Positions 1-12,151 of a stretch of 64,000 nucleotides of DNA are shown here, one piece after another. The notes beneath the pieces are model-generated. The model was not told where the DNA came from. It saw only the letters and a program-made list of their open reading frames with translations, and ran no database searches. Source of the DNA: Macrotis lagotis. Taxonomy: Eukaryota; Chordata; Mammalia; Peramelemorphia; Peramelidae. The translations under genes were made by a program, and so were the position numbers. The stretch covers positions 619,490,974 to 619,554,973 of the forward strand of contig NC_133666.1 of NCBI RefSeq assembly GCF_037893015.1, written 5' to 3'. The first letter of the stretch is position 1. Each line of letters starts with the position of its first letter.

Positions 1-214
1 TGATACTCCAAGGTAAAAAATATGGTCATTCAATGAAATAGAAGGATTTCAAGCTTTCATAAGGAAAAGATAAGAATTTAACAAAAAAAATTGATCTTCA
101 ATCTCAAGACCCAAGAGAAACTAAACAAGGGAAAAAGGGAAAAGAAAGCATAAGGAATTCAATGGAGCTGAACTCTTTATATCCCTACATAGGAAGATTT
201 TATTTGTAATTCTT

Positions 215-370
215 TTTTTTTGGGGGGGGGGGGTTGCAAGGCAGTAGGATTAAGTGACTTATTCAAAGCCACACAGCTAGATAATTATTAAGTGTCTGAG
301 GCTGGATTTAAACTCAGGTCCTCCTGACTACAGGGCCAGTGTTCTATCAGTTGTACCACCTTGATGCCCC
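215..370 (-). mobile_element. WSINE1-like SINE with target duplication
   Basis: Reverse copy of the tRNA-headed marsupial SINE: poly-T at the left, then GGTTAAGTGACTT-like and CACACAGCTAG blocks, ending with the head at the right. A direct repeat TATTTGTAATTCTT lies on both sides (201-214 and 371-384), marking L1-type insertion into the surrounding L1. Confidence 0.9.
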
Positions 371-413
371 TATTTGTAATTCTTAAAAATATACCACTAA
401 TAATACAGTTAGA

Positions 414-437
<24 letters not shown>
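414..437. repeat. (TA)n microsatellite
   Basis: A run of about twelve TA dinucleotides inside the L1 ORF1-ORF2 spacer. Confidence 0.9.
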
Positions 438-450
<13 letters not shown>

Positions 451-1946
451 GAAAGTATGAGTATAAGGTAAATATGAAGGAATGACATAAAAAATAATTA
501 AGGGATGAGAAAGAGGAGTACACTGGATTCAGAAGGAAGGGGGAGGGATAGAATTATTTCATATGAAAAAATGCAAAAGACCGTTTAGAGTGGAGGAGAA
601 GATGGAAGGATGAGTAATGGATATCACTTGAACCTTACTCTCATCAGTACTGGCTCAAAGAGTGAATACTATACACAATAAGTTGACAATAAAAATCTAT
701 CTTACCAGACAAAAAAAGTAGGAAGGGAGAAGACTAAGTAAAGGCCGGGGGAGGAGGGAGGGAGGGAAAGGAGAACAAGGGAGACAACAAAAGAGAGGGC
801 AGACAGGAGAGATAGCAGTAGATGCTGTTGAGGAGGAGAAAAGTGAAATCCTAATTGTGAATGTGAATGGGATGAACTCTCCCATAAAAAAAGAAATGGA
901 TAGCAGAGTGGATCAAAAACCATAATTTACAATTTGTTTATAAGAAACACATATGAAACAGAAATATACACAGAGTAAAGTCAAGGGGCTGGAACAGAAT
1001 CTACCATGATTTAGCAGAAGTTAAAAAATTAAGTAGAAAAAGAAATCCCAATCTTAGACAAAGTAAAAGCAAAAGTAAATTTAATTAAAAGAGAGAAGGA
1101 AGGATCTACATCTTGCTAAAAGGTACAATAGATAAGTAATACTAATACTAAACATATATTTACCAAGTAGTATAACATCCAAATTCTTAAAAGAGAAGAT
1201 GGTTCATGACCAAACAAGAGATAGAGAACATTAAGAAATATAAAATAGGTAATTTTGATTATATTAATTTAAAAAGGCTTTGCACAAACAAAACCAATGT
1301 AACCAATATTAGTAGGGAAACAGAAAACAGAAACATCTTTATAGCTAGTGTCTCTGATAAAGGTCTCATTTCTAAATATATAGAGATCTGAGTTAAATTT
1401 ATAAGAATACAAGCCTTTTCTCAATTGATAAGTGATCAGTTTTCAGATGAAGAAATCACAGCATCTACAGGTATATGAAGAAGTGCTCTAAATCACTTTT
1501 GGCTGGAGTAATGCAAATAAAAACAAATCTCACACCTTTCAGATTGGTTAATAGGAAGAAAAAAGGAAAATGATAAATATTGCAGAGGAGCTGAACAAGC
1601 TGTGGTATATGAATATAATAGAATACCATTGTATGATAGGAAAAGATAGATTTCAGAAAGACTTGTATAAACTGAAGGCAAAGTGAAATCAGCAGAACCA
1701 GAAAAATAGAATACATAGATTCAGCAACATTATACAATAATAAACTCTGAATGACTTAGCTCTTCTTTGCAACGCAATGATCCAAGACAAGTACAAAGGA
1801 TTGACTATGGTAAATGCTATCCAGATAAAGAAGTGATGGACTCCGAATGCAGATGAGAGCATAGTTTTTTCACTTTATTCTTTTTTGTGTTTTTTCCCTT
1901 TTTATGTGTTTCTTCTTTCACAATGTGACTAATAAATGTTTTACAT

Positions 1947-2090
1947 CAAGGTTGTTCAAAATGTGGCCTGTGGGTATACTAAATGCTTTAGTAAACAAAG
2001 CTGAGCTACCAAAGAGCTAAAATGGAAAATCAAAATTTATTGTCAATTGTTTCAATAAAAACTTTTTAAAAGTAAGTTTAGACAGCCCTG
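1947..2090 (-). mobile_element. Short non-autonomous hAT element
   Basis: A 144 bp element with inverted ends (CAAGGTTGTTCAAAATG at the left; the complement of CAGGGCTGTCT at the right). It sits between two copies of an exact 8 bp duplication, TTTTACAT (1939-1946 and 2091-2098), as expected for the hAT superfamily. It interrupts the L1 3' UTR, whose sequence continues on the other side. A second, reversed copy lies at 13239-13431. No coding capacity. Confidence 0.75.
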
Positions 2091-2245
2091 TTTTACATGA
2101 TAGTATGTATAACCTATATCAAATTGCCTAGCATTTTAGTAAGAGGAGAGGGAAGAAGAAAAATTTGAAACTCAAACTTTTGTAAAAATGAATGCTAAAA
2201 ATTATCTTGACATGTAATTGGGAAGAAATACTATAAAATGCTATA

Positions 2246-3019
2246 AAAAACAGTTGAGAAAAGGAATAAAAACAATGGATAGCCAAAAAAAAAGATGGAT
2301 TGGAATGGGAAGAGACTTACCTTTTGTGTCCCTCAAATCATTTGTTACTATTATTGGCATAAAGACTGGGAATGCATGAGAGGTGATTACCAGGAGAAAA
2401 TTTACTTTCATTAAATGAAGTTCTTTTTACATTGTAACATTGAACTTATTCCCTAGTTTGAAAATTCTGTTTCCCCACACATGAGATAGTGAATCCCACA
2501 TTACTGAAGGAGGGAAAATACCTTCTTCACATGGAACCTGCTATTTTTTATAATTTAATTTATAATTTAATTTTTCAAGAAGAATAAACTTTATTCTCCT
2601 CTGTAATGGATAAAGGAACATTAAACATGAACCATGTGATGTAGACATATATCAAATTCAACAGAGAAACAAGTACGAATGGGAAGATGGGAGATTAGAA
2701 GGGATGTTAATCTTGTGGAGGGATAGTAACAGGGAATAAAAATCCTGATCCTTAATAGGATATTAAAAGGGGAGAGGGAAGAAAATCTAAGGGTTTATTT
2801 TAGATTACCTCATATAAAATATAGTAGTGACTGAACAGATTTTATAGGTGGAATACTGTTTCAAGAAAGTCTCTGCTTTCAAGACTGAAGCCTAAATAAT
2901 ATAAATTGAACAAAGTAAAGTTTTTGAAATTATATTTTATAAATATATATAAAATATATTTTATATTTAATTATATAAAATATATTTTATATTAAATTAT
3001 ATTTTAAAATAATGCTTCA
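2246..3019. other. AT-rich spacer, no gene seen
   Basis: No gene is recognisable. Purine-rich pieces around 2620-2830 look like further L1/HAL1 debris. A strongly AT-rich, locally palindromic stretch of TATAAAATATATTTTA units lies at 2925-3010. Confidence 0.5.
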
Positions 3020-3557
3020 AATTGAATCGTAGAGCAGCAGAATCAAGAAAAGGTCAGGTTGAGTCATTTTTTCCCAGCTTAAGAAAATTTAAGAAGTCAT
3101 CAGGAGAGGTTTATGACATAAGAACAGGGTACCCAGTGGTAGCACCAGCACTGAGCCATAAGCATAGTCATAGCAGCAGTAGCAGCATCTTTAGGAACTC
3201 TCGGCACAGAGATGGTAAGGGGGTAGGACAACTGGTCAGCAAGAGATTATAAGGAACCCATTGCTGGCAGCCTGGTGATCTCTGGCAACTTTATTTCCCA
3301 TTCACAATTCTGGGTGGCAGTTCTAGGACAGAAAAGAGTGCTTGTGGTCAGTTAAGGGAGCAAGGGCCCTGGCTACAGTTCCAAGGCAGAGGGGAGCACC
3401 ACTGCTTGCAGCAGCAGGAGAGCAGAGAACCTGATCACAGTCCCAGAACTGAGAGGAACTCTAGCATCTATGGTTACAGATAAGCAAAGGCCCTTCCCAC
3501 CAGACCACAGACCAGGAGAGCAGTGACCACATCACTCCCTAGAAAATACCACTGAGG

Positions 3558-3713
3558 GGGCAGCTAGGTGGCACAGTGGACAGAGCACCAGCCCTGGAGT
3601 CAGGAGGACCCAAGTTCAAATCCAACCTCAGACACTTAATAATTACCTAGTTTTGTAAACTTGGGCAAGTCACTTAACCCCATTGCCTTGCAAAAAAAAC
3701 AAAAACAAAAACA
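3558..3713 (+). mobile_element. WSINE1-like SINE, full length
   Basis: The head GGGCAGCTAGGTGGCACAG, box-B-like AGTTCAAATCC and an A-rich tail are all present. A perfect 17 bp duplication, AGAAAATACCACTGAGG, lies at 3541-3557 and 3714-3730. Inserted in the HAL1-like element. Confidence 0.95.
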
Positions 3714-4236
3714 AGAAAATACCACTGAGGAAGCAGTAAAAACTTGCATCTTCCCAGAAATAGCTTGAAAAAGTTTGTAGCTTAGAATAATGTCTCCCCA
3801 ATTCCAGGTAAGAAGATACAACTTTACCATAAAACTCAAAATCATAAAATTAAAAAATTAGCAAAAAAAATAATAAAAATAACCATAAAATTCCATTATG
3901 GAGGCAAAGAAGCCCAAGAAACAAATTCAGAAAAAGACAACAATGAGAAAACAGCTAAAAGCAAAACTTCAAAGGAAAAAATTATTACTAACTGGACACA
4001 AAACCCAAAAGAATTCTTAAAAGAGCTAAAGAAAGAGATGAGGGGTAGAGGGGTTAAAAAAAACAAGGAAAGAAATAACAGTGATGCAAGAAAAATATGA
4101 AAAGTTAATTAACAGCTTGGTAAAAGAGGCACCAAAAATAGTGAAGAAAATAGCATACTAAAAAACAGAATTGCCAAATGGTAAAAAGGCATAAAAAAAT
4201 ACAGTGGGAAAAAAAGAATTCCTTAAAAAGGAGAAT

Positions 4237-4410
4237 AGAGGTGGCTAGGTGGTACAGTGGCTAGAGCACTGGCTAGAGCACTGGCCCTGGAGTCAGGAGT
4301 ACCTGAGTTCAAATCTTGCCTCAGACACCTAATAATTACCTAGCTGTGTGGCCTTGGGCAAGCCACTTAACCCCATTCCCCATTTGCCTTTCAAAAAAAA
4401 AAATCTAAAA
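4237..4410 (+). mobile_element. WSINE1-like SINE with internal duplication
   Basis: Same family as the copy at 3558. The tract TAGAGCACTGGC is present twice in a row near 4263-4286, an internal tandem duplication not seen in the other copies. Confidence 0.85.
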
Positions 4411-5285
4411 ATAAATAACATCAAGGTAGCCTATTTTATTAGGGTATTGACTTGCAAAAAACCTTAAAAAAATAGACCAAACGGAAAAGGAGATATAAAA
4501 TCTTACCAAACAAAATAAGCTATAGAATTTCTTAAAAATTGGAAGTGGAAACTAATGATTATATGAAACATAAAAAAAATAAGCCACAAAAAAGAAAAAA
4601 AAAGAAAATGTGAAATATCAGAAAAAACTGAATTGGAAATTAGACTGAGTAGAGATAAGTAAAGAGTTTTTGGACTAACTTGAAGTCATTATAAAAAATG
4701 AAGCCAATGCATAATATTTTAGGAAATTATAAAGGAAAAAGTGCCCTGAAATCTTAGATCCAGAAAAAATTCACAAATCATCTCCTGAAGAGCCTGCAAA
4801 ATAAAAGGTGCCAGAAAGATTATAAATATCTATCATAGATAAATACTATATATATTTAGATATCTATATATTAAAGATATGATAATTAAAGGAGAAAATA
4901 TTGCAAATAGCCAGAAAGAAAAAATTCAGATATTTTGGAGTCACAATCAAGATCACACAAGATTTAGCAGCTTCCACATTAAAAGAAAAGTTCTAGGAGT
5001 TAAAGGAGATAGAATTACAAACAAGAATAACTAACCAACTCAGAACTCATAATGAAAAATGCTATCCACCTAGAAAGGGAATTGATGAATTCTGAGAGCA
5101 AATCAAAGTAAAATTTTCTCACTTTACTTTTCCTGGTTTTTTTTTGTAACAGGGCTAATATAGAAATATGTTTTGCATGATTTTACATGTGTAACTGATA
5201 TCCTATTGCTTGCCTTCTCAGTGGGTAGAGAATAGGTTTGAAGTAGGGAGAGATTTTGGAGCTCAAAATTTTTTGTTAATTTTTT

Positions 5286-6014
5286 TAAACTTTAAAGTGG
5301 AAAATAACATTTTTTAAAGAAAAAGACATTCTGAAGCCTCTTGATTCTCATCTTTCTTAATCCATGTACTTCATTTAACATTAACCACCCTCTCCTCCCA
5401 GATGTTTTTATCCTCTCTGCATTTAGCCCACTCCTGGTTCTCCTAATAAGACATGGAAGGAAGACAGGAAACCACACTTCCTGCTGTGGTCCTTTATAAT
5501 CAAAAACCATGACACTAAATTAATGATATGACATGCACATTATATTGATTATAGTGAGGGGGAAAGTCATGCAAAGAGAACATTTTCACTGCCTTTTCCA
5601 GAAATGTCATCACCCCCATGGCTTGCTCTAGTAGGAAACAGGACTTCTGGTGATGGGCTGAATACTGTGGTAGTCCTTCACCTTTAGGATATGATTCCCT
5701 CCCATATCAGCAAGGCATCATGTTTCAGCACTCCAGGCAGAACATCAACAAACCTGTCTCTAATGGTCTAATCATGGTACATTTATAATTTTTGACAATG
5801 CAGTATAGCTGACCTGTTTCATGATGGTCTAATCATCTGTAGGTGATTGAGTTGTTCTATTCAGTTCTGCAACTATACTCCACCCACCCACCTCCCAAAA
5901 ACCAAAGATTTTGGCTTTCCACAAGTTGTCTGGTGGGTCATGGAAATAACACCACTGGATGGCTAGTTGGCATTGTTTTCAGTTGGAACTATTATCTAAT
6001 TGTCTTTGAACCTC
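5286..6014. other. No gene seen
   Basis: Mostly unassigned sequence. A weak L2-like piece (CCACTCCTGGTTCTCCT) lies near 5430. Open frames here are short and unsupported. Confidence 0.5.
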
Positions 6015-6105
6015 CAAGTTTCATGGTGCAATGGATAAAGTGCCCTTGGAATCAGGAGGACACGAGTTCAAATCTGAATTCTGATACTGTGTGACCCTGT
6101 TAAGG
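6015..6105 (+). mobile_element. Partial tRNA-headed SINE
   Basis: The head and box B are recognisable (GGTGCAATGGATAAAG, GAGTTCAAATCT, GTGTGACCCTG) but the 3' half is missing. Diverged and probably old. Confidence 0.65.
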
Positions 6106-7559
6106 AAACCATGCAGATTGCCTTCCTCTCCAGCAGATCAATATCCCCTCAAATCATAGCATTCAGAACAAAAGAGGGATGGCAAAGGAAGAGTGATAGT
6201 GGCACCAGCACTTCCATATTCTATATGGTCTGCCTCCCTTTAATGCAGTCCAAGATTACCCTGATTTTTTTTGGTTAACACAATAGTGCTGCCTTAATGA
6301 AAATCCTACTCTGATGTCTCATTATTGAATAAAGAAGACCCTGGGTGTATTAAGGGACTTGGGAAACCAAGTTGGAAAGGTTATCAATAGTTAAATATGG
6401 AGGAAGTCATCACCAAGAGGCTGGCCAATGGATGATGAAGTCTTTTTCACGATAATCCAAAAAAGAAAAACACAAAATGACTCTCTTATGTGCCCCCTTT
6501 CCCCTTTTGTAATGATGATGAAACATCAGGAAATGTAGCAAACAATGGAATTTTGGACCATCTATAAACACTAACGAGTTATTCTAAATGTCTGATCTCT
6601 GTCCAACAATGGATAAACTGGCATACTTAGGAAGTGAAATACATTATTTAGAGCAGCCTATTCTAGGGAAAGGAGTACTCAACTTGGACTCAGGAAGGTC
6701 TAGTTTCCTAGTCTGCCTATAACATTTATTGACTATATGATCATAGATACCTGACCTTCAAATTCAGTTGCAGAATGGGAATACTTGTCACACCCACCTC
6801 ACAAGAGCAAACAAGATGCTATATAAACCACTTTGCAAAACCTGGACACCATGTAAATTGAACCTATGGTTCACTTACACTCCAAGATCTTTTTCATAAT
6901 GTTCTAACTATGCATCCTCCATCTTGGATACATGATGGTTTTATTTTATTGTGGTACTAAAGAATAAATTTTGTATTTATCCCCATCGAATTCTCTTATT
7001 AGATTCAGCCTTATTAGATTCTTGCCTGTCAGCCAGTATATCTCTCTCACCTTTGTGTCATCTTCAGACCCGAGAAGCATTTCATTTGTTAAGTCACAGA
7101 TAAAAATGTTAAGCACAGAAGAAAATACAGATCTGTACAGAAATCTAAAGGAGATACCAAACCATTAGCCAAGGTCTTCCCACCCCATAAGAATAGCTAA
7201 GCAAATGATAATGAACCCATCTGTGTTATTTTATAACTTGCTATCTTTTCTACAAGAATAGCATATTAATCAATTTGTTCCCTTGTTAAGATCTTTGGGT
7301 ATAAGAAATTGTTTCCTTCCCACTATGAATTCTGAGTCAGCACATTACATGCAGAATCCCAAGGTGGGGAAAAACAACCCTAAGTTCTTCTGATGACTTT
7401 GTTCCTTCATAAGAGACTAACCTAAGGTCATTCACCTGGTACTTACCTAGATAATTATAGCTAACTTCTAATTGTTATCTAGTGCTTTTTACTTTTGCAA
7501 AGGTTTTCTCTTCTAGTAGCTGTCATCACAGATTATCTACTAATCTCCTTAGATGTCAA
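6106..7559. other. Mostly unassigned; old CORE-SINE near 6650-6850
   Basis: No gene is seen. Between about 6655 and 6850 a decayed MIR/MAR1-type SINE can be traced (ACTCAGGAAGGTCTAGTTTC, CAGAATGGGAATA, AACCACTTTGCAAAACC). The rest is unassigned. Confidence 0.5.
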
Positions 7560-8035
7560 TTGTTGCTGTTGTTTAGTCATGTCCCACTCTTCACGACCCT
7601 ATTGACCATATCACCCCAGGCCCTTCTATCCTCCAATATCTCCCAGTCTATCCAAGTTCATGTTCATCACTTCCATGACACAATCTATCCATTGCATTTT
7701 CTGCCATCTCCTTTTCCTTTTACCTTCAAACTTTCTCAGGATCAATCTTTTCAAATGAGTCCTATCTTCTCACATGACCAAAATAGTTAAGCTTCAACTT
7801 CAAGATTTAACTTTCCTGTGAAGAATATGAATTTTCTTTGATCCCCTTGCTTCCAAGGTACTCTCAAAGTCTTCAACACAATTTGAAAGCATTGATTTTG
7901 TGGCACTCAGCTTTCCTTATAGTTCAGCTCTCACAGTTATACATTGCTACTCAAAAATCAATAGCTTTGACTCAACTTTTGTTGGCCAGGTGATATTTCT
8001 GCTTTTTTAGCATGGTTTCCAAATTTGCCATATAT
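7560..8035 (-). mobile_element. RTE/BovB LINE, 3' fragment
   Basis: Antisense copy of the end of a BovB-type RTE element. It starts with GTTGTTTAGTCATGTCCC and continues through tracts very like the ruminant BovB 3' region, such as GGTACTCTCAAAGTCTTC and GGCACTCAGCTTTCCTTATA. Its reading frames are broken. RTE elements are the LINEs thought to mobilise RTE-tailed SINEs of marsupials, three of which are in this window. Confidence 0.75.
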
Positions 8036-8039
8036 TTCC

Positions 8040-8251
8040 TCCATGATCCCATTTGGAATTTTCTCAGCAAAGATACTGGTTTGCCATTTCCTTCTCCAGC
8101 TCCTTTTACAGATGAGGAAACTGAGGCAAAAAGGCCTAAGTGACTTGCCCAAGATCACACAATGAATGTGAAGCCAGATTTGAACTCAGGAAGAAAAGTC
8201 TTTCTGCCTCCAGGCCAGCTATCAATTCACTGTACCACCTAGATGCTCCAT
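8040..8251 (-). mobile_element. RTE-tailed SINE
   Basis: Antisense marsupial SINE with ACAGATGAGGAAACTGAGGC, GTGACTTGCCCAAGATCAC and a tRNA-like head at the right. It directly abuts the BovB fragment, whose 3' end is the same as the tail of this SINE class. Confidence 0.75.
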
Positions 8252-8479
8252 ATCCCTCTTAAGCTAACTTGACAAATCAGAGAACCTTCAACTTTCACAT
8301 TCTCATTTCCCTTCAACTAGATACTGCACTCAAAAGATCTCAAAGCTTGGATCAAGAAGAGGAAGTAGCAGATGGCACTTTGTCTCACTAATGATCATCC
8401 AGGAATCCTACTTCACAAAGGAGGGAGCACCTCTAACATGTCACAGTTGAAACTTTTTTTTATACAAAAAGGAAAAATT

Positions 8480-9625
8480 GGGAAGTCATTTTTGGATTTG
8501 CATTAATATTGTCTCAATCTGGTCAAAAATTTATTTGGAGACTTTATAGGGTCATGAATGCAATGAAAGAATCTAAATTTTTGACAATATGCTACAGGGA
8601 GTCACTGAAGATTTTTGAATATGGAAGCCACATAATCAGATTTATACTTAAAAGGGATTTTGGCAATGGCATTAAGATTAGATTAGAGGGGCGGCTAGGT
8701 GGCAAAGTGGATAGAGCACGGGCCTTGGAGTCAGGAGTACCTGAGTTCAAATCTGACCTCAGACACTTAATAATTACCTAGTTGTGTGGCCTTGGGCAAG
8801 CCACTTAACCCCCTTGCCTTGCAAAAACTAAAAAAAAAAACCCAACAAAAAAAAGATTAGAGAGTGTAAATCCTATTAGGAGACTATTGCATTAATCCAG
8901 ATTGGTGTAATGAAAGTCTGTACAAAGATAGGAACTGAGATGTATGTTGCAAAAACAGTAGTATTTGAAAATGATCTAATAGTCAAAAGGTATCTATAAA
9001 GCACTTATATATGTCAGGTGTGATATTAAGTGATACGAATGCAAAGGCAAAAGACAATTCCTACTCTCAGGGAGCTCACAGTCTAAAACAATTATATACA
9101 AACAAGCCATATGGGAGATCAATTAGAGATACTCAATAGGGAGAAAGTACCAACATTAAGGGGGATTAGGAAATACTTCTCATAAATAAGTAAAATTTTA
9201 GCTCAGATTTGAAGGCAGCGAAGTCAAGAGGTAGAGATAAGTAAAGAATTCTAGCTACAATATACCTATCAACGTCTGTAGTCAGGAGATGGGTATCTGA
9301 TACAAAGAATAAGAAGGGAATGTCGTTGTATCAGAGTACACTGAAATAAGATGTAAGAAGACCTGAGAAGGAAGGAAGTCAGTAGGTTATGAAAGCTTTT
9401 TAAAATCAGAGGATTTTGTATGTCATCCTGGAAGTGACAGGGAGTTCCTAGTCTATAGAGGATGACATGGACAGACTTTAGGAAGATCACTGGCAGCTGA
9501 GTGGAGGATGGACCCAAATAGAGAGGCTTGAAGCAGTGAGATGAACCAGCAGGTTATTGCAATAATTGAAGTATGAGGTGATCAGGGCCCTCCAATTTTT
9601 ATATAAACCCATTACAGTTTCCTTC
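8480..9625 (-). mobile_element. Antisense L2 LINE, 3' region
   Basis: Read in reverse, this is the L2 3' part: CCATCCTCCACTCAGCTGCC near 9505, the protein C-terminal stretch and the untranslated tail towards 8990. It is interrupted by the SINE at 8688-8853. Frames are decayed. Confidence 0.7.
8688..8853 (+). mobile_element. WSINE1-like SINE
   Basis: Full-length copy (GGGGCGGCTAGGTGGCAAAG to A-rich tail) with AGATTAGAG on both sides. Inserted into antisense L2. Confidence 0.9.
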
Positions 9626-10305
9626 CTTCCTAGCAAAGCACACCAACTTTTCTCTATATCCTGTGAGTCCATCTGACAGGAACGTACTTTAAAAATGTGA
9701 ACTGGTTGGTATTATTCCCTGAAAAGAGAAGATGCACTTACTTGTATTCTTCTCCAAAGGGAAAAAAATCACTGAATATTCTCTAGGGTCTATGCTGGTC
9801 AAGGTCAGGTCTTAACTTTCCTTTCATTTCTACTGTTTCAGGATCCCAAATATGAGGTTAGGCATATTGATGAACCCTGAAAGCTACCCAGGTTCAACTG
9901 ACTTCTGACAACAGCAATACACAATTATCAGCAGGCTATTCACAGCAAAATAACTGGCCCAAATTTATATAAAATTCCAATTAGGTCTATTGTCCTCCCA
10001 TACATCTCACCATTCCATGTCTCTTAAAAGCCCATGTACATAGTATCCCCCATCTTCATCAACAAATTCTGCTCATAACAAGCAAATGTGTGGGTACAGT
10101 ATGTGAGCAGGACAGTGAGGGCTGTCATATCATGTATATGAAAACTATTTAAACCCTCTCCCTGTTATCTATAGACAACTATTATTGGCTCTGAAGCAAA
10201 CTGAGACAGTGAAACATTGATCTCAGGGACTGTTCTCCCAATTGGAGGCTCAAAATGCAACTGATAAAAATAGAACAGTTAAAATCCCACTCCAATATAC
10301 CATTC
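9626..10305. other. No gene seen
   Basis: Unassigned sequence; no repeat or coding signal that I can name. Confidence 0.4.
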
Positions 10306-11150
10306 CAAGAGTGCTTCTTAGAAAGTAAGAGCCATTCCACAATCAATAAATGCTCAAAGGATATGAACAAGAAGTTTTCAGAGGAAGACATCAAGCTATT
10401 AAATCACATTAAAAAATTGTTTTAAACTAGAGAAATGCAAATTAAAACAACTCTAAGGTTCCACATCATTTGTAGCAGGTTACAAAGGCGAAAAAGACAA
10501 ACACTGGAGGAGTTACAGAAAAAAAGAAACATTAATGCACTGTTGGAGGAATTATAAATGGATTCAGTCATTCTAGAAAGTAATTCAGACATGTGCCTCA
10601 AAAGTTAACTGCATTTTGACTTAGTGATATTATTAGGTCTAAACTCCCCCCCCAAAAAAAAATCAAAGGGGAAAAGGAGCTACATGTGTAAAAATATTTA
10701 TAGTGCCCTTTTTGTGGGGACAAAGAAATGGTTGAACAAGTTATTGTGGAATGGAATACTATTGTTATATGAAATAATGAGTTAGTTACAGAGAAACCTG
10801 AAGAGAATTGTATAAATTGATGCACTGTGAGGTAAGCAGAGTAAGAACAATTATACATCTTAAAGAAAAAAAAAAGTTGAAAAACTCTGATCCAGAAAAT
10901 AATCAACCAAAGGGCTCATGATAAAATATGCTATCTACTTCCTGATAGAACCGATGATCTCAGAGTGCAAATTGAAGGAAATATATTTTCTTCTTTCCAG
11001 GCATGGTTAACAGGGTAATTTGTTGTTCTTGATTCTACATGTTTAACAAGTTCAGTTTTCTTGCTTTTCTCAACTGGAAGGAGAGAAGGAAATGTAATAG
11101 GAAAGAGAGACAGTAAATATCTTTCTGAAAATAAAAAGCATTTTAATTCT
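10306..11150 (+). mobile_element. L1 3' end
   Basis: Typical L1 ORF2 C-terminal and 3' UTR sequence: CTCAAAGGATATGAAC, AGAAATGCAAATTAAAACAA, GGAATGGAATACTATTG and the purine-rich tail near 11090. Frames are broken throughout. Confidence 0.75.
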
Positions 11151-11159
11151 TCCTTAGAG

Positions 11160-11408
11160 ATGGTACAATCTACTGAAAAGAACACCAGAACTGGAGTCAG
11201 AAGACCCAAGTTCAAATTCCAGTCGAGATTAGCTATGTGACCATAGGCAAATTATTTAATTGCTCAGACTTGGTTTCCAACCTGTAAAATGGGGATAAAA
11301 ATGATTGCAGACATAATTTACCTAGTTATTACAAGACTCAAATACAATAATCTGGATAAAGTGCTTTGCAAATTTTAAAGCACCATGTAAATCATCAATT
11401 ATCATTAT
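11160..11408 (+). mobile_element. CORE-SINE (MAR1/MON1/MIR type)
   Basis: tRNA-like head (GGAGTCAGAAGACCCAAG), CORE domain with CTGTAAAATGGGGATAA, and the 3' end AAGTGCTTTGCAAATTTTAAA. Essentially full length. Confidence 0.8.
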
Positions 11409-11464
11409 TCACTTCTCTGGGCTTTTTTCTTCATTTGTACATTAGAAATAAAACTTTTACTACC

Positions 11465-11910
11465 TATCTCATTCACTGGCCAGTAACAGGCCACAGGTAA
11501 ACCATTAGTTATTGTTTGGGTCAAGATTGGTTCACAGTAAATGTAAACAGCAATTGTTTCTGTTTTGGCCAGAAAGCTTGGCCAAACTGATTTTTTTTCC
11601 CTTTTTAAACTGGGTAAAAGAAGTTAGTCTTTGCTTCATTTCTTTCTCAACTAGCCTTAGATCACTGAATAAACATTGTTTCAGTTAAGATGAGATCTGT
11701 TAAAAAGGTCCAAGGTCTCCCACTGCAGACAAGGCCATCTTTAGTCTTCCAGATCTATATCTGGTCACTAGACACTGATGGCTCTGAAAGAGAAAGTCAG
11801 GTTGGTAACTTTGCACTTAAGTTACCTCACTTAAATCCAATTCACATGCAAGTCATGGCATCACCTCCCTTATGTCATGGTCCTCTTCAAGAACAGAGGA
11901 CAAATGCCAA
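11465..11910 (+). mobile_element. Composite marsupial repeat, name uncertain
   Basis: A long interspersed repeat whose 3' part (11795-11905) contains AAATCCAATTCACATGC, GCATCACCTCCCT and a terminal TCTTCAAGAACAGAGGACAA. The same 3' part forms the tail of the SINE at 61374-61686. I recognise the pattern as a recurrent marsupial repeat but cannot name it with confidence. Confidence 0.55.
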
Positions 11911-11995
11911 CTACTTTATTAGTAATGTATCTTATAAACCTCCAAACACTATAAAAATGTTGGTCATTACTGTTATTATCAAAAAACTCATTCTT

Positions 11996-12151
11996 GGGGT
12001 GTTTAGGTGGTGTAGTGGATAAAGCACCGGCCTGGGAGTCAGGAGTACCTGGGTTCAAATCCAATGTCAGACACTTAATAATTACCTACCTGTGTGTACT
12101 TGGGCAAGCCACTTAACCCCATTTGCCTTCAAAAACCTAAAAAAAAAACCC
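11996..12151 (+). mobile_element. WSINE1-like SINE
   Basis: Full-length copy with CTCATTCT repeated on both sides. The middle is slightly diverged (AATCCAATGTCAGAC). Confidence 0.9.

Larger units (their letters stand above)
1..2245 (+). mobile_element. Degraded L1 LINE, ORF1 end to 3' tail
   Basis: The window opens inside the C-terminal part of an L1 ORF1 (a relic of the NEIEDFQAF-type segment near 30-60). A purine-rich spacer follows, then the start of ORF2 near 860 (VNGMNSP) and endonuclease remnants around 930-1200. From about 1390 the sequence jumps to the ORF2 C-terminal region and 3' UTR, so most of ORF2 is deleted. Many stops; long dead. A SINE (215-370) and a hAT element (1947-2090) are nested in it. 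Confidence 0.75.
3020..5285 (+). mobile_element. HAL1-like element (L1 ORF1 only)
   Basis: A 5' UTR-like stretch (3020-3850) precedes degenerate ORF1 sequence (3900-5040). That includes the ITQDLAASTLK-type piece of the ORF1 C-terminal domain near 4950. The element then passes directly, without ORF2, to an L1-type 3' end (5050-5285). This ORF1-plus-tail layout is that of half-L1 (HAL1) elements. Two SINEs are nested in it. All frames are broken. Confidence 0.6.
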
